From: Rhipidocladum racemiflorum
Lineage: Eukaryota; Streptophyta; Magnoliopsida; Poales; Poaceae
Reading direction: 5' to 3'
Assembly: GCA_036346355.1 (NCBI GenBank)
Contig: CM070580.1
Coordinates: forward strand, 25,339,374-25,403,373
DNA: 64,000 nt
Both the position numbers and the translations under genes were made by a program. Shown in pieces: positions 12,583-23,698 of this stretch. The notes under the pieces were generated by a model. The model did no database searches. It was not told the DNA's origin and saw nothing but the letters and a program-made list of their open reading frames with translations. How positions within the stretch are numbered: the first letter of the stretch is position 1; each line of letters begins with the position of its first letter.

Positions 12583-13424
12583 TGACGAATACCTATACCA
12601 TGGGTACCCCCAGCGGCCCGAGAAGGCAATCGGGCCGCCCCAGGCCCAACTTCGGCCAAAGGCCTCGCCGGGCCGCAAGGGACACTCGTCCCCAACCGAG
12701 CCAGCCGGGGATCGGTCCGACCCCCGTAGGTCGGACACCTCGATGGCGCCAAGCGAGCCAAGGCCGACTTTGCCTAAGGGGAGCTCGGCACCCCCGCCTG
12801 AAATTGGCCGCCTAACCAACGGACACGACGGCTCAAAGCGACTATACGTGGGCAGGTGGCTCCCCTGCAAGAAAGGCACCAAAGTCAAGACACCGGTCAC
12901 GTCGCCCAGACGGGCGCAACAGACGGACGCGCACCCTCCCGAGACGGCGCCAGAGTCAAAGCCCTACCTCAGCATCTGGCAGATGTGCAGGGGGTAGGTA
13001 CGCCACTTCCCAACGGGGCAAAAAACTACGCCACCTAGTGTGTCTACCGACCTACCACAGGACGAACATGCACCGGTCAATCACTGGAGACCAGGACTCC
13101 CAGGCTAGGGACACTCCATCCTTTTCTTTTTCTCTTTTTAGACCCCCCATGTCGCCTGCCCCCTCCGGCTATATAAAGGGGGGCAGGGCCCTCGAAGGGG
13201 GGAGGACGAATCGACCAACACAGGAACTCTTTTTCCTCCTAAGGCAAAAAACGCTTGTAACCTCACAACTGAAAGCAATACAGATCCACGCATGAACTGG
13301 AGTAGGGACATTCGGCCCGAACCAGTATACATCTTGGGCTTCCAGAGTCAGGTCATTCGAGGAGTGGGGGCGCGCGACCCCTATAGACTTACAAATCGTA
13401 TTGCCGGGACTCGAAACCCCGACA
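12583..13424 (+). mobile_element. Solo LTR (842 bp) with TSD GACCT
   Basis: The segment starts TGACGAATACC and ends CCCCGACA. It is flanked by the exact 5-base duplication GACCT (12578-12582 and 13425-13429). It contains a TATA box in GGCTATATAAAGGGG near 13170, followed by the GGCCCGAACCAG stretch seen in the U5 of gypsy LTRs. No internal region remains, so it is a solo LTR produced by recombination between LTRs. It sits inside hAT-1. Its family differs from elements A, B and C. Confidence 0.85.
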
Positions 13425-13647
13425 GACCTCCTCCTCGCCCTTGAGGCGTCGACTCCACGCTCCAGATCTCTAACTGGCGCTCTCGTCTCCGCCTCCAAAT
13501 CCGTCGGCTCGACCTCCTCCTTGCCCGCAACCTTGGCGATGATGCCCTCGAGCTCGCCATGCTCCGCATGTTCGCGCCTTCGTGCGGTGCTCCGTGGTCT
13601 CCATCCATGGGGAGTGACGATGCCAAAACCGAGACCAACACCGACAC

Positions 13648-14461
13648 TAGGGCTGGGCAGGAAGCTCATGGCTCGCGACTCGGCTCGGGCTCGACCAAGC
13701 CCGAGCCGAGCCTATTTCTCAGGATCGTTAATGGACCGAGCCGGCTCGGCGAGCCAGGGCTTGTTGCTAGCGATTCGGTGAACCGAGCCTCTGGAGTCTG
13801 GACGACTGGACAGCTAGAACTTATGTAGCTATTTTCCTCTCCTATGGACTCTTCCCAATCCCAGATCTACTCCCCATACCCCACTGGCACTGGGGAGTCC
13901 CCGGTCCCGCTCTCGCCCCCAACAGCCGACGCTGGTTCCGTTCGCCCACCAGCCGACGCCACCCGTCCCGCCCCGACGCTGCGTCGCCGCCCATCCGGTC
14001 TCCCCTGACACCGCCCGATCTCCCCCCAATGCCGCCTGTCTCTCCCCGGTGCTGCCGTCCGCTTCGCCACGCACTGCCGCCCATCCGGTCTCCCCAGCGC
14101 TGCCCGATCTCCCCCCAGCGCCGCCCCGTCTCTCCCCGGCGCCGCCCGTTCGCCTCTCCCTGGCGTCGCCCCGTCCGGTCTCTCCCTGGCGTACTCTGAT
14201 CTCTCCCTGTGACCCTGTCTCGCCCGTGGATTTGGAGGTTTGCTTGGATGTGTGTTCTAGGATGTTGTGTTCTAGCCTTCTAGGATGTTATGGTTGATGC
14301 TAGAATGGTCTAGACAGCTAGAGTGCTGGTGCTAGTATGGCCTGGCTTGGCGAGCCAACGAGCCGGCTCGCGAGCCAGGACCGAGCCGAGCCGAGCCGCC
14401 CTTTCAAGCTCGTCGTTTCACCGAGCCGAGCCTGGCTCAGCTCGGCTCGTTTCTAGCCCTA
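13648..14461. mobile_element. hAT-like non-autonomous element nested in hAT-1 (814 bp)
   Basis: The ends are TAGGGCTGGGCAGG and the inverse of TAGGGCTAGAAACG. The flanking 8-base duplications are ACCGACAC and ACCGACAG (13640-13647, 14462-14469), 7 of 8 identical. Both subterminal regions carry many GAGCCGAGCC / GGCTCGGCTC repeats. The centre (13860-14230) is a Pro/Arg-rich GC tract with tandem CCGCCC(A/G)TCTCCCC-like units and no recognisable protein. A truncated relative appears near 25210-25781. Confidence 0.8.
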
Positions 14462-15629
14462 ACCGACAGTGTGGGAACCAAAAGTATGGCAGACCTAGGA
14501 GAAATTTCATTTTGTGTGTGACTGATCTGGGAATAGTTTGTCATTGATCATTCAATAATTGAATCACAAAATGGTAGATTTGGGGGAATTTCCACTTTGT
14601 GTTTGCCATTGATCATTCACCAATTAGAACACAAAATTGCGAATGGTCAACATATTCTATGGACCAAACTCGGTTAATCGAAAAACCGAATTAACCGAAC
14701 CAAAATATTTCGGTTAATTCAGTTCAGTTTTTCTTTTTAATTGGACAAATTCGATTAGCATTTCCTAGAAACTATTTTTTTAAAAAAAAATTTGAATAGA
14801 CCAAACCGATTAGACCGATAAAACTGAATGCACACTCCTAACCGCCATTCCTTCCACGCTATAAATAGATTACTCCTGCAAGGATTCAGACATAAGTGTG
14901 TGTGTAGAAATACATAAGAAAGAGAGTGTGTGTCAAGTCTGGAGAAGTATAATTTGTACACTGTAAAGAGCTTGTGATAATATAATTTTTGATCTTTTTC
15001 TACCCTTTTCAATATTGTTTTATAGACAAAAGACAATTCAAAATTATATTCGTAAGCTTAATCTAAGGACCCTCGGGTCTTAAACATCGAGAGGCCCCAT
15101 TAAGAGTGCAAGAATTATGTAAATTCTAGCTAACACTCGTTGCTTTTGTTGTGTTTTTCTCCTGTAATTCATTTTCGTGTAATTGTAACACACCTTAGTA
15201 TCCATCCAAGCATTCCCGTGGCATTTACATGTTGGGGCCACTCGTCGGTCTCACGTGGTGATGCGCCCTTCTCTCTTCTCCTTCCTCACCGGCAACTTCT
15301 CTATTCGCAAAGACGGCGTTGTCCTATGTGGATTCATATCCAACAAAACCAAAGGAGGAAAATAGTCACCTTGTCTTCGAGCCATCGCCACCGAATAAGG
15401 CTTTGTTCCAAACATGGTTATATTTCCTATAGAAATTGAAATGAATCATGTGAAATTCCTGTAAAATTCATGTAAAGATCCTGCGTTCCAAATAGGTTAA
15501 GAGGACAGATCAGATGATGAGATGAGGCTGACCAGAAAACAATTTGGGATACAATTTTTTAGATGGTGATAGCCAATTTCCAAATACCCATGCATTTTTA
15601 ACTTTACATTCCTCAGAAGCACACAAGTC

Positions 15630-15827
15630 CAAGGCCCAGATTTCCTTCCAATTCGGCCATAATGATAGACCCAATGTATGCGGGCCGGCCCATTGTGCCA
15701 CAGCCCATCCACCCACGCTCCCCAGGACTAGGGTTTTATAAGAGCGCTCTCTGCCCACCCACCCCCGCCTCCTCCGAACCCTAGCGCCGGCGCCTCCGCT
15801 TCTCTGCTCCCCCATCTCCTCGCTCAG
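15630..15827 (+). promoter_or_regulatory. RPS7 promoter: site II motifs, telo-box, TATA, first non-coding exon
   Basis: Upstream of the eS7 gene are AGGCCCA (about 15632), GGGCCGGCCCAT (15682-15693) and AGCCCAT (about 15702). These are GGCCCA-type site II elements, which in plants mark ribosomal protein and cell-growth genes. CTAGGGTTTTATAAGA (15727-15742) combines a telo-box-like AGGGTTTT with a TATA box. Another ACCCTAG lies in the leader at 15778-15784. A GT donor at 15828 and an AG acceptor ending at 15957 define a likely intron in the 5' UTR. The motif roles are known from other plant ribosomal protein genes; their use here is inferred. Confidence 0.65.
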
Positions 15828-15979
15828 GTATTTTCCCTATCCATCCCCTCTCCGCCTCCAATCCAACACTGCAAATCGCGGCAAATTCTTTGCTTCACTT
15901 CCTCGCGCTTGTTGCTGATCTGCGTGTGTGCGCTCTCCGACTCGAATCTTGCGGCAGGGCCCGGCGAAAGGGAAGGAAG

Positions 15980-17857
15980 ATGTACACCGCGAGGAAGAAG
16001 ATCCAGAAGGACAAGGGCCTCGAGCCCTCCGAGTTCGAGGACTCCGTCGCGCAGGTGAGCGCCTCTCTCGCCTCGTCTTCTCTCCCATCTCAGCGTCGTG
16101 CTCTTTCTTGCGTTTCTTAATTGGTCTGCACTTGGATGTGTCGAGGTGTGACATGTTTGTGATGGCTACTGTCTTGTAGGCTTTCTTTGATCTGGAGAAC
16201 GGCAACCAGGAGCTCAAGAGCGACCTCAAGGACCTGTACATCAACAATGCATTGTAAGTTGTCGCTTACCCCCATCCTGAGTTTTCGGTTGACGCTTTGG
16301 CTGCCTTCTCTTGTGAGCTAGCCCTTGTGGTAGTGGAGATCTGTGATGATGCGGTGGTGGCTGTGTATATGCAGCCAGATGGATGTTGCCGGGAACAGGA
16401 AGGCGGTGGTGATCCACGTGCCGTACCGTCTGCGCAAGGCCTTCAGGAAGATCCATGTCAGGCTCGTCAGGGAGCTGGAGAAGAAGTTCAGTGGCAAGGT
16501 GAATTGCGCTTACCTTCTTTAGCTGCTGTTTTGCTTCGATTACATTCTAGTACGCAATTACCTGATCAATTTAGCATTTTCTGAATGTAGTATGTGTTGA
16601 GCGTGCTTAAGCTGCTACTCAAATGCTGACAATACTGCCTTGTAGTGCTGAACGATTGGATAGGTGCCCGCTGAGTATAATTGGCCATGTTAGAATTTAG
16701 AAAGTGGATTACAAAATTTACCACCGCACTGAAACACTGTTTTGTGTAGCAGTTGCATATAACCAGCTTCCAAGTGCAACATGATACATGCCATAATTGG
16801 AGTATTAAGATGGTTGTATATATCGATGCTTGAATGCTTAAAATACATGTCTATGAATCTATTACTTTGATAACGAGCTAATGACATCAAAATGAGGGGA
16901 AAACTACTGAATAAACTGTAATTTTTTAATCAATATATTTTGTTAATCACAAAGATCATTTTTTTTTACTCCTGGAAAAAGGTAGAAGCGTGTGTCCTGT
17001 TTTACCAACTGTTCCATTTGCACTTTAGCTAAAGTCTTGCGTTTGAAGTTTTGAGCTACCTTCTTGTTGAACTTGTCAACTTGTACCAAGAACCTGCATT
17101 CTTGGTGCCAGATCATGCACTGTGGAATCCGTTGGCCAAAGTTTTACTATGTTCCGTATAACTGTTAAAGATTGTGTAATCTGTATAAGAGATGTTCATA
17201 AGAAAATCAAAATGGTTGAATTGATCACGTGTTTCACTGCACGCAGGATGTGGTTGTTGTTGCAACAAGAAGGATTGTGAGGCCGCCCAAGAAGGGCTCG
17301 GCTGTTCAGCGCCCTCGCACCAGAACTCTGACTGCTGTTCATGATGGTACCTTGGAGGATGTTGTCTACCCAGCTGAGATTGTGGGGAAGCGTGTCAGAT
17401 ATCGTTTGGATGGTGCTAAGGTCATCAAGGTAGATGCCACAACTTCCTATTATCTTACTCTATTGATCATCATCTAAATATCCTATGAGCCGTTTATTGA
17501 AGCGTATACACATTGATCACTGCATCTGTAGTGCTATACTTGCCATTCATTGATATGATCTTTATGTTCGCAAGTACACGCAGTGATGCAGGCCTAGCTT
17601 TTATTATCTCAGATGTTTCTTATCTTGGATGGAATAAGATTAGGCAAATCAGTCCAGCAGCATTTGGTGCATAACATTCAGTATGATGGGCTACCTAAAC
17701 ATAGTACTGACCTTTTGTTGTTATGTTCTTTCAGATCTTCTTGGACCCAAAGGAGCGCAACAACACAGAATACAAGCTGGAGGCCTTCACTGCAGTCTAC
17801 CGTAGGCTCTGTGGGAAAGACGTTGTCTTTGAGTACCCTGCGACCGAAACCGCTTGA
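15980..17857 (+). CDS. RPS7: 40S ribosomal protein S7 (eS7), 192 aa, five coding exons
   Basis: Coding exons are 15980-16054, 16180-16253, 16375-16498, 17247-17429 and 17735-17857; all introns are GT-AG and the phases join to 192 codons plus TGA, the usual eS7 length. The start reads MYTARKKIQKDKG. Recognisable eS7 blocks are VVIHVPYRLRKAFRKIHVRL, RRIVRPPKKGSAVQRPRTRT and the tail RRLCGKDVVFEYP. The protein is a structural part of the cytosolic small ribosomal subunit and takes part in 18S rRNA maturation. At the exon 2/3 junction the codon reads Phe (AF-QMDV), a small departure from what I expect in grasses; an alternative acceptor would break the frame, so I kept it. The gene faces MCAT tail to tail, with a Ds-like element between them. 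Confidence 0.95.
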
Positions 17858-18242
17858 ATATGCATGCCTTGGATATCTCCATTTTCATTTCTTTTGAATC
17901 CAACCGTTTTGGTTGAGGTCTCTTTAGTTTGCTCTCTATGTATTCCAGAAACCATAGTTTTGATGCCAACTTGGTGATTAGGTATTTGAAACTTGGAGAT
18001 GGCAATGGACGTCAACAATGTTAAAGTTTTGCTTGTTGTGGAATGTGCTCAACATCTGTGCTAGGAAAACAATTCCTAAACATCATCCGAAATCCCTTCC
18101 TTATTACAGTGTTCATGTTTGTTTATATGCTTGCTACTTTGCTAGTAACGAATCACTAGTGGGCAGTTTGTTTGTGCTGCTATCAGCCGTTATTTGCTAT
18201 TTATCCCATTTCATTTTGATCTTTCATTATCACCCGGTTCGT

Positions 18243-19717
18243 TAGGGTGAAAACGGAGCGGATTCGATCGGATAGTGGCATTTCTATATCCGCTCATATT
18301 TTTTTCAACTGGATGGGGATACGGATAATTTAAAAACGGATCGGATATTGAATCGATATCAGATAATAATAAAACGGATAGTAATGGGAGTCGGATCGAA
18401 AATAGAAACGAAACCGAATATTTAGTCGGATAATATATAAACATCAAAACACAAGTTTCAACACAAAATCTCCTTGCTGGAAGATAGTAACTATTAAGAG
18501 TACGTAAATATGCAAGTACGCATTTGATTAGAACACAGGTATTTCAAGTGCAAATTATAGTGTTTCGATGAGAAAGTTCTGATACAGCCACTTTACATGG
18601 TAATTATACTTCTTGAATGAACTTTACTGGCTTTGCTTAGTTGTGATTTACTTATCTTGTAACCACTTTTGCAGGTCATGGTTTCTGTGGTTGAAAGTGA
18701 TCCGATTATTCTTTACATAAGGGATGTTGACCACTTTCTTCACATATCGCAAAGGACTCACTCTATGTTCCAGAAAATGCTAGGCAAATTATCTGGACAA
18801 GTGTACCAACATATTGATGAGGCTAACTTCAATACTTCTGTTAACAAAGGATGGTTTGAAAGGGTCTAAGAAAAGTGACTTTCGCTGTAATATATCAATG
18901 TCATTATGTCAAGAAGGAAAGCTATAAGCCACCTGAAGAACGTAGTAATATATGAAATTAACACCCTAACAGGAAAGCTACAAGCTACAAGCAAGCACCT
19001 GAACTCCTGAAGCGTCGGTCGACGGAGTGGGGCGACACGCCGATCGACGGAGCGGTGTCGGTGCCGGTGTGGGCCGTGCGGAGAGGTGGCGGTGTGGGCC
19101 GTGTGGTGGTGGGGCGATGCGCCGGTCGACGGACAGGCAACAGTGCGGGTCGTGCGGTGGAGCGCTGGTGGGCGGAGACGCCGAAGAGGTGGCGTAGAGG
19201 CGGCGCACCGGCGCAGTCCGACGGCCGGGAGGCTATGAGGCGCCGGCTAGCCGTCTAGGGTTGGAAGTGCGCCCATCTACACTTGCAAATACTGATCCGC
19301 ATCTTTACATGCAAGATGTAGTCATGTAGATCAGTAGCTAATGGGACGGTTAGTTGTTCAAACACTTGCAAATGCTACGCCCGGATTGGACTGGCGGTCG
19401 GACTGATGCCTCAAAGCCTGGAGGTTTGGTCCGTCGAGAGTCTTCGCCAGAGAAGGCTAGGTAAGCCGCGAGGCTCGCGACTCTTGAGGTGGGCCAGTGG
19501 GCCTGCAGGCCCTGCACTGAGTATACGGTTATCCGTATCCGCTCCGTATCCGTCGGATATCACCTCCCCCATATCCGCTTCGTATCCGGCTGCCCGATCT
19601 AGATAATTATCCGTATCCGTATCCGACGGATATCAATTTTTTTTTTTGCCATTTCTCTAAAAACAGATATCGGATACAGATACAGTCCGGATATTATCCG
19701 CTCTGTTTTCACCCCTA
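18243..19717. mobile_element. Ac/Ds-like hAT element (1475 bp) carrying a gene fragment
   Basis: The left end reads TAGGGTGAAAACGGAGCGGAT and the right end is the inverse of TAGGGGTGAAAACAGAGCGGAT; they match apart from one inserted G and one substitution. The TAGGG-TGAAAACGG start resembles maize Ac/Ds ends. Both subterminal regions are full of CGGATA / TATCCG motifs, again Ac-like. No transposase is present. The interior holds an exon-like AAA-ATPase fragment (18675-18825) with part of its intron and a GC-rich tract (18975-19258). The flanking 8 bases (CGGTTCGT and ATTATTTC) do not match, so the TSD is lost or the element is a composite. Confidence 0.65.
18675..18825 (+). pseudogene. Captured exon fragment of an AAA-type ATPase gene
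   Basis: After an intron-like pyrimidine stretch and the acceptor TTTTGCAG, an open stretch of about 50 codons reads VVESDPIILYIRDVDHFL and MFQKMLGKLSGQV. This resembles plant AAA ATPases of the spastin/MSP1-like group, where a serine- or glutamate-rich lead is followed by P-x-I-L-Y-x-R-D-x-[ED] and F-x-K-M-L-x-K-L-x-G-P. The homology stops abruptly near 18822, and the following codons (YQHIDEANF) look unrelated. There is no start codon, Walker motif or downstream exon. It lies within a Ds-like element and is best explained as a transduplicated fragment; the family assignment is from memory of the motif. Confidence 0.5.
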
Positions 19718-20275
19718 ATTATTTCTGATTTGGAGTCGTCGTTTTCACCGGACATCGAGTTTAGTTTCGGCTTCTATCCTATGTCAATTACTCGACCGTT
19801 CATGTAAACATAATGTAACGATGCACACTGACCCATTGAAAATTGACGGTTATGGATTTACGGTGAGTGTCGGCAGGTCCAGCTTTGCATGCCTTCGATC
19901 TGATGGTTCCAATCTAATTTGCACCTTATTGCATGGAACCACTACCAACCCTACATCAAATATTGCGAAGAGCAAATGCTCGTTCGGATGATCATAGATT
20001 CATAGTGACTAAACATGAACTTGCAAGTGTACATCACGCAAGGTCAAAACTGAACCACGAGAGAGAAATACACCACCGAAAAATCTCCATACTCTGCATT
20101 GAAATTTCATTCTGCAATGATCGATATTAGTTCCTCGCAAATGAGAGCAATCGGCAATTGCCAACATCCCTCTGGTGCTGTAACAGTTGGTACCATCAGG
20201 AGTACCGCTTAAATGTAAGCATATCCCTACCAAACCTTATTATCTAACTCCTGCGAGTCTTTGACACTATATATC
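19718..20275. other. Intergenic, 3' side of MCAT
   Basis: No gene, RNA or clear repeat was recognised. The stretch should contain the MCAT 3' UTR and polyadenylation signals on the minus strand (its stop is at 20276). Confidence 0.5.
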
Positions 20276-23200
20276 TCAAGCGCCAATATTTTCAATGGTG
20301 GCACCTTTGTTGATCCTTTTAATTATTCCTGCTATAACCTGGTTGTGCCAAAAGAACGGTACAAGAACAACATTAACAACATTGTCTGTGTGAAGAATAC
20401 TTTGAGTTGCTTATACTTAATATCCCTGCTAAACATTAGATGAGTCATGAGTCAGAAATTATCAATAAATCTCTTACCTTTCCAGGTCCGAGTTCATAGC
20501 TTTTCTCAAGCCCTTTACCTATAAGAGTCTTCACAGTAGTCTCCCACTGTACAGGAGAGGTTACCTGGTTCTCCAGTAGGTCAGGTACACAAGTCATTGT
20601 ACCCAAGAAAGCTGCAATATAAATTCAAGTTTGGTCTAGACCAAATACCTGCTGTGCCAAAATCTTCTTGATTGTGTCAGGATCTGAGTGGGGCTGTGCA
20701 TCAACATTGGAGATGACTGGAATTATTGGTGTTCTAATCTCTGTATCAGCCAATGCAGATTCCAATCTTGAAACAGCAGGTTGCATGAAGCTTGTATGGA
20801 AAGCACCAGCAACGGCTAGGCGAACCTGGCAAGATAATAGTCAACTTAATAAGTCAAATTCATGATGATCGAACAAGGAAATTGTTTTTCTCTGAAACCG
20901 CCTTGATAAGACTGCAACAAGGCAATTACTTTTCCATGATAGCCTTGTAGATAAGACAGAATGGTACACCTATCAAGTTGTGTTAGTAAAAATCCTTTTA
21001 GAATGCGTGTAGTTGTACTTTCTTAGCTGTTATCGCTATAAATTGACCAAGTGAAAATGAAACCATTAGGTTTGTCATCTAATGTACTATCGTAATATAA
21101 TATCTTCATAATTTTTTGCTAACATATTACTACGAAAATTTATGGTAATGTCCAAAACGGCATATGCTTTTGAACAGGAGGAGCAGTGTTCAGTAGAACA
21201 CCTTAAGAAGTTCCAAAACTACAAATTATGATAGCCAGATTACATATTTCATGGTAGGTATCACAAATATTTACATATACAAGCATCCGTCAAATATACA
21301 TATATGGAAACACTAACCGTCATTCTGGCCTTAAAGGACTTTGCTTTGGCTTCAACTGCTTCAATGCCCTTCACACCACCGGAAACTGCATAGTTCCCCT
21401 GCAATAAAATGTTACTACGTTGAAACCTAGCAAGACCCAGTACGAAATCAATAGCATCAGATGAAAGACTTACAGAACACAGAAAATTTGCTATTTGTAC
21501 TCTTTCCTTTTCATCTACTTCCTCGTTAGCAGCATCGCATAGTTGTTGCACCTTTTCTGAATCTAGACCAATCACACTAACCATCGCACTATTGGCAGCA
21601 TCTGAAGCATCCTAAACAGATAATGACCACTACAATCAATTTTGAAAGTCAAAAACTCAGTAGTAATTTCTCATAGTGCTTGCGGACACTAACCTGCATG
21701 GCTTCTCCTCTAAGCTTGACAAGCTTCAGACCATCCTCAAAGCTGAATGTTGAAAGCTATGTGTAAGTATGCATACTTGGCACAATGCAAAATACAAAGC
21801 CATGATGCTATAAATTTGAACTTCCTGTTACAGGTATAACAGATTCAAGACGATGTTCACCAAAAGATCGAATTTAACCTATATTCTGTATTCACTCCAT
21901 GATGGACAGGAATTGATGCACTTATTTCTTGAAACAAACAAATGCATGATTTTAGTAACAGAATAAGGGAAATTGTAAGACCATGTGAACACCTAAAAGC
22001 ACCAGCAAATGCAAGTGCAGTATACTCTCCCAAGCTGAGACCACATGTGACATCTACAGAGTTAATTACATCTTGGCCTCCATCACGTGCACGTAGTACT
22101 TCTACAGCTGCAAGGCTGGTAACATATATAGCTGGCTGCAAAACGGTTTTGTTTGGTAAGCAGAATACAATTCAACTGACAAGAACAAGAACTGTATCCG
22201 AAACATATCATCCTTTGGCACTCAAATGTATATGCAGCAAAGCTGAGTGAGAAAGAAAATGCCAAGCTACTTTCTGGACTACATTTCTAGCAGTATTGCG
22301 AGCTGCAACGCACAGATATTGGTATAAACAGATTAGCCAGCAGTGGCATTGATTTTTGGTTAACCAGATTCAAGACTTTAAAGTAATTCATGCTTGGATG
22401 CTATACAGCTCTATATGGTATGACTAACGAAACATGTTTCAATAGCAATGACAATAGTAGTAGTGAAGGGAAGATAGTTGAAATAATACATTTGCATGGG
22501 TAAGAAAATGAATGATCTACCCATGGGAACAAGGATTCTGAAATACACAAACCTGACTGATTATTGTTGAGTCAAGCTTTTCTTTTGGTCCATTGGTGCA
22601 CAGATTCAACAAGTCATAGCTACATTTAGCACAACAACATTTGCATGAGCGCTATTTAGTCTTTGGAAGCAGTCTGAACACACATTAAATTTAAAGAACA
22701 AGTACTGCACATGTGAGCAAACAGATAAATATTATAAGAGGTTTGGAGATACCCAAGTATATAATTTGCCTTATCAAATAGCTTGGCAGCTGCTGGAACG
22801 CACTGAACTTCTGCCCCCATTCCAACAGTCTGGGCACCCTGAAAAGAGGAAAGCACGAACAGATGGAAGTAGTGCAGTAGATACGCTGCAAATGTATTTA
22901 ACCCCAAATTATGCATGTGGCAGCATGCAAACTGCACCTGCACTGATGCACCTAATAAATTAACGAGCCTCCTACGACAGCCTAACCATCGCATATGGAG
23001 TACTAATCTTTCAAGGCCAAATTTTGATCTACGTCAACTGAAGCGGTGATAAGGCCTCCTTTTTTTTACAGATAACCCAGCTACAACCGCAGTAAGTAGC
23101 CAGTAACTGACTACAACGCACTTACTATTATCTCCTGACTCCTCGGATTCCTCCATATTTGGTGTTCCTGCTAGATTATATATTCAGATTTGATGCTAGT

Positions 23201-23698
23201 TACTTCAAAGTTCAAACACCCTCGCATGAATCGTTGTATAATGATCACCAATCCAATAATTTAGTTACAATTCAAGCTACTAGAGTCCTGTACGTGTAAC
23301 AGATACGTCCTAGGCCAATCCACAAGCGGGTGTACACAGCCCATGAGCCAGAAGAGGTCGCTTTTGCCTCGTACCTGGCCGGGGAAGAGGAATGCGGTGG
23401 TGGGCTTGTAGTCGGCGAAGAGCGCGTCAGTGCCCACCGCCACCTCCGACCCGAGGGACAACCTAGCCGAAACCCTAGATCTGGACAGGACCCTTACGGA
23501 CGCCGCCGCCGCCCTCCGCGCGGGCGCGTCGGCGAGCGTGGCCGGCGCGGAAGGCCTGAGGAAGGCGAGCGTGGAGGCCATTGGGGATACCGAGCGGTGG
23601 AGGATGAGGCGGCGGCGAGTAGCGAGGCGAGAGGGAGGGGAGGAGCATGCGGTTGCAGCCGCGATGCGAGCTTTGTAGCTGGGGAGGATGGCCGGCAA
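20276..23698 (-). CDS. MCAT: Malonyl-CoA:ACP transacylase, plastid type (404 aa, 10 exons)
   Basis: Exons in reading order are 23698-23375, 22838-22753, 22619-22553, 22135-21993, 21742-21694, 21611-21474, 21398-21318, 20825-20649, 20564-20478 and 20338-20276; every junction is GT-AG and the phases close to 404 codons and TGA. The enzyme moves malonyl from CoA to acyl carrier protein for plastid fatty-acid synthesis. Visible FabD features are FPGQG (105-109), the nucleophile elbow GLSLG with Ser193, the Arg of KLRGEAM (Arg218), GAFH with His306, and SPVQW near the C-end. The Ser/Arg/Ala-rich N-terminus fits a transit peptide. A second in-frame Met (residue 40, codon at 23581) starts MASTLAFLRP and may be the true start, giving 365 aa; both keep a plausible transit peptide. 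No disabling change was found. Confidence 0.93.

Larger units (their letters stand above)
12117..14840. mobile_element. hAT-like non-autonomous element hAT-1 (2.7 kb with nested insertions)
   Basis: The ends are TAGGGATGGGCA at the left and the inverse of TAGGAGTGTGCA at the right. Flanks are AATGCCAT and ACCGCCAT, an 8-base TSD matching at 6 positions, as expected for an old hAT insertion. Both subterminal regions are filled with AACCGAATTAACCGA-type motifs (12140-12260 and 14660-14830), typical of hAT transposase-binding repeats. No transposase is encoded. The interior has GC-rich, coding-looking sequence interrupted by a solo LTR (12583-13424) and a second hAT-like element (13648-14461). 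A related element flanks gypsy B at 30291-42284. Confidence 0.75.
9052..15256 (+). mobile_element. Deleted Tat-type gypsy element C with interrupted 3' LTR
   Basis: Bases 9052-9235 and 11908-12080 are two copies of one sequence (both read ACCTGA-T-CAGGTCGGGAAGGAATCTCTGCG and onward). The second lies inside an LTR that starts TGACGACGATTGTC at 11621, straight after a polypurine tract (CTTGGGGGCTAGC, 11608-11620). So 9052-9235 is a piece of the other LTR and 9236-11620 is internal sequence. Internally only the antisense gene is left; gag and pol are missing. The 3' LTR is split by an hAT-like element (12117-14840) and continues with a TATA box (TATAAATA, 14860-14867). Its exact right end, placed near 15256, is uncertain by about 70 bases. 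Element A appears to have inserted into the left LTR. Confidence 0.7.
11621..15256 (+). repeat. 3' LTR of element C, split by hAT-like insertion
   Basis: The left part is 11621-12116 and the right part 14841-about 15256. The two join at the imperfect 8-base target duplication of the hAT-like insertion (AATGCCAT/ACCGCCAT). The left part holds several copies of an ACAGGTCGGAC-type motif; the right part holds the TATA box at 14860-14867 and the presumed transcript start and U5. Removing the insertion gives an LTR of roughly 0.9 kb. Confidence 0.6.

Noticed and set aside
15400..15500. Possible MITE with TTCCAAA motifs near both ends
   Set aside because: The TTCCAAA motifs are in direct, not inverted, orientation and no TSD is visible.
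18669..18869. Independent small gene MQVMVSVVESDP
   Set aside because: The Met lies in the intron acceptor region and homology ends mid-frame; a captured exon fragment is a better reading.
19055..19258. 67-codon GC-rich frame inside the Ds-like element
   Set aside because: Val/Gly/Arg-rich low-complexity product, lies within a transposon, no homology seen.
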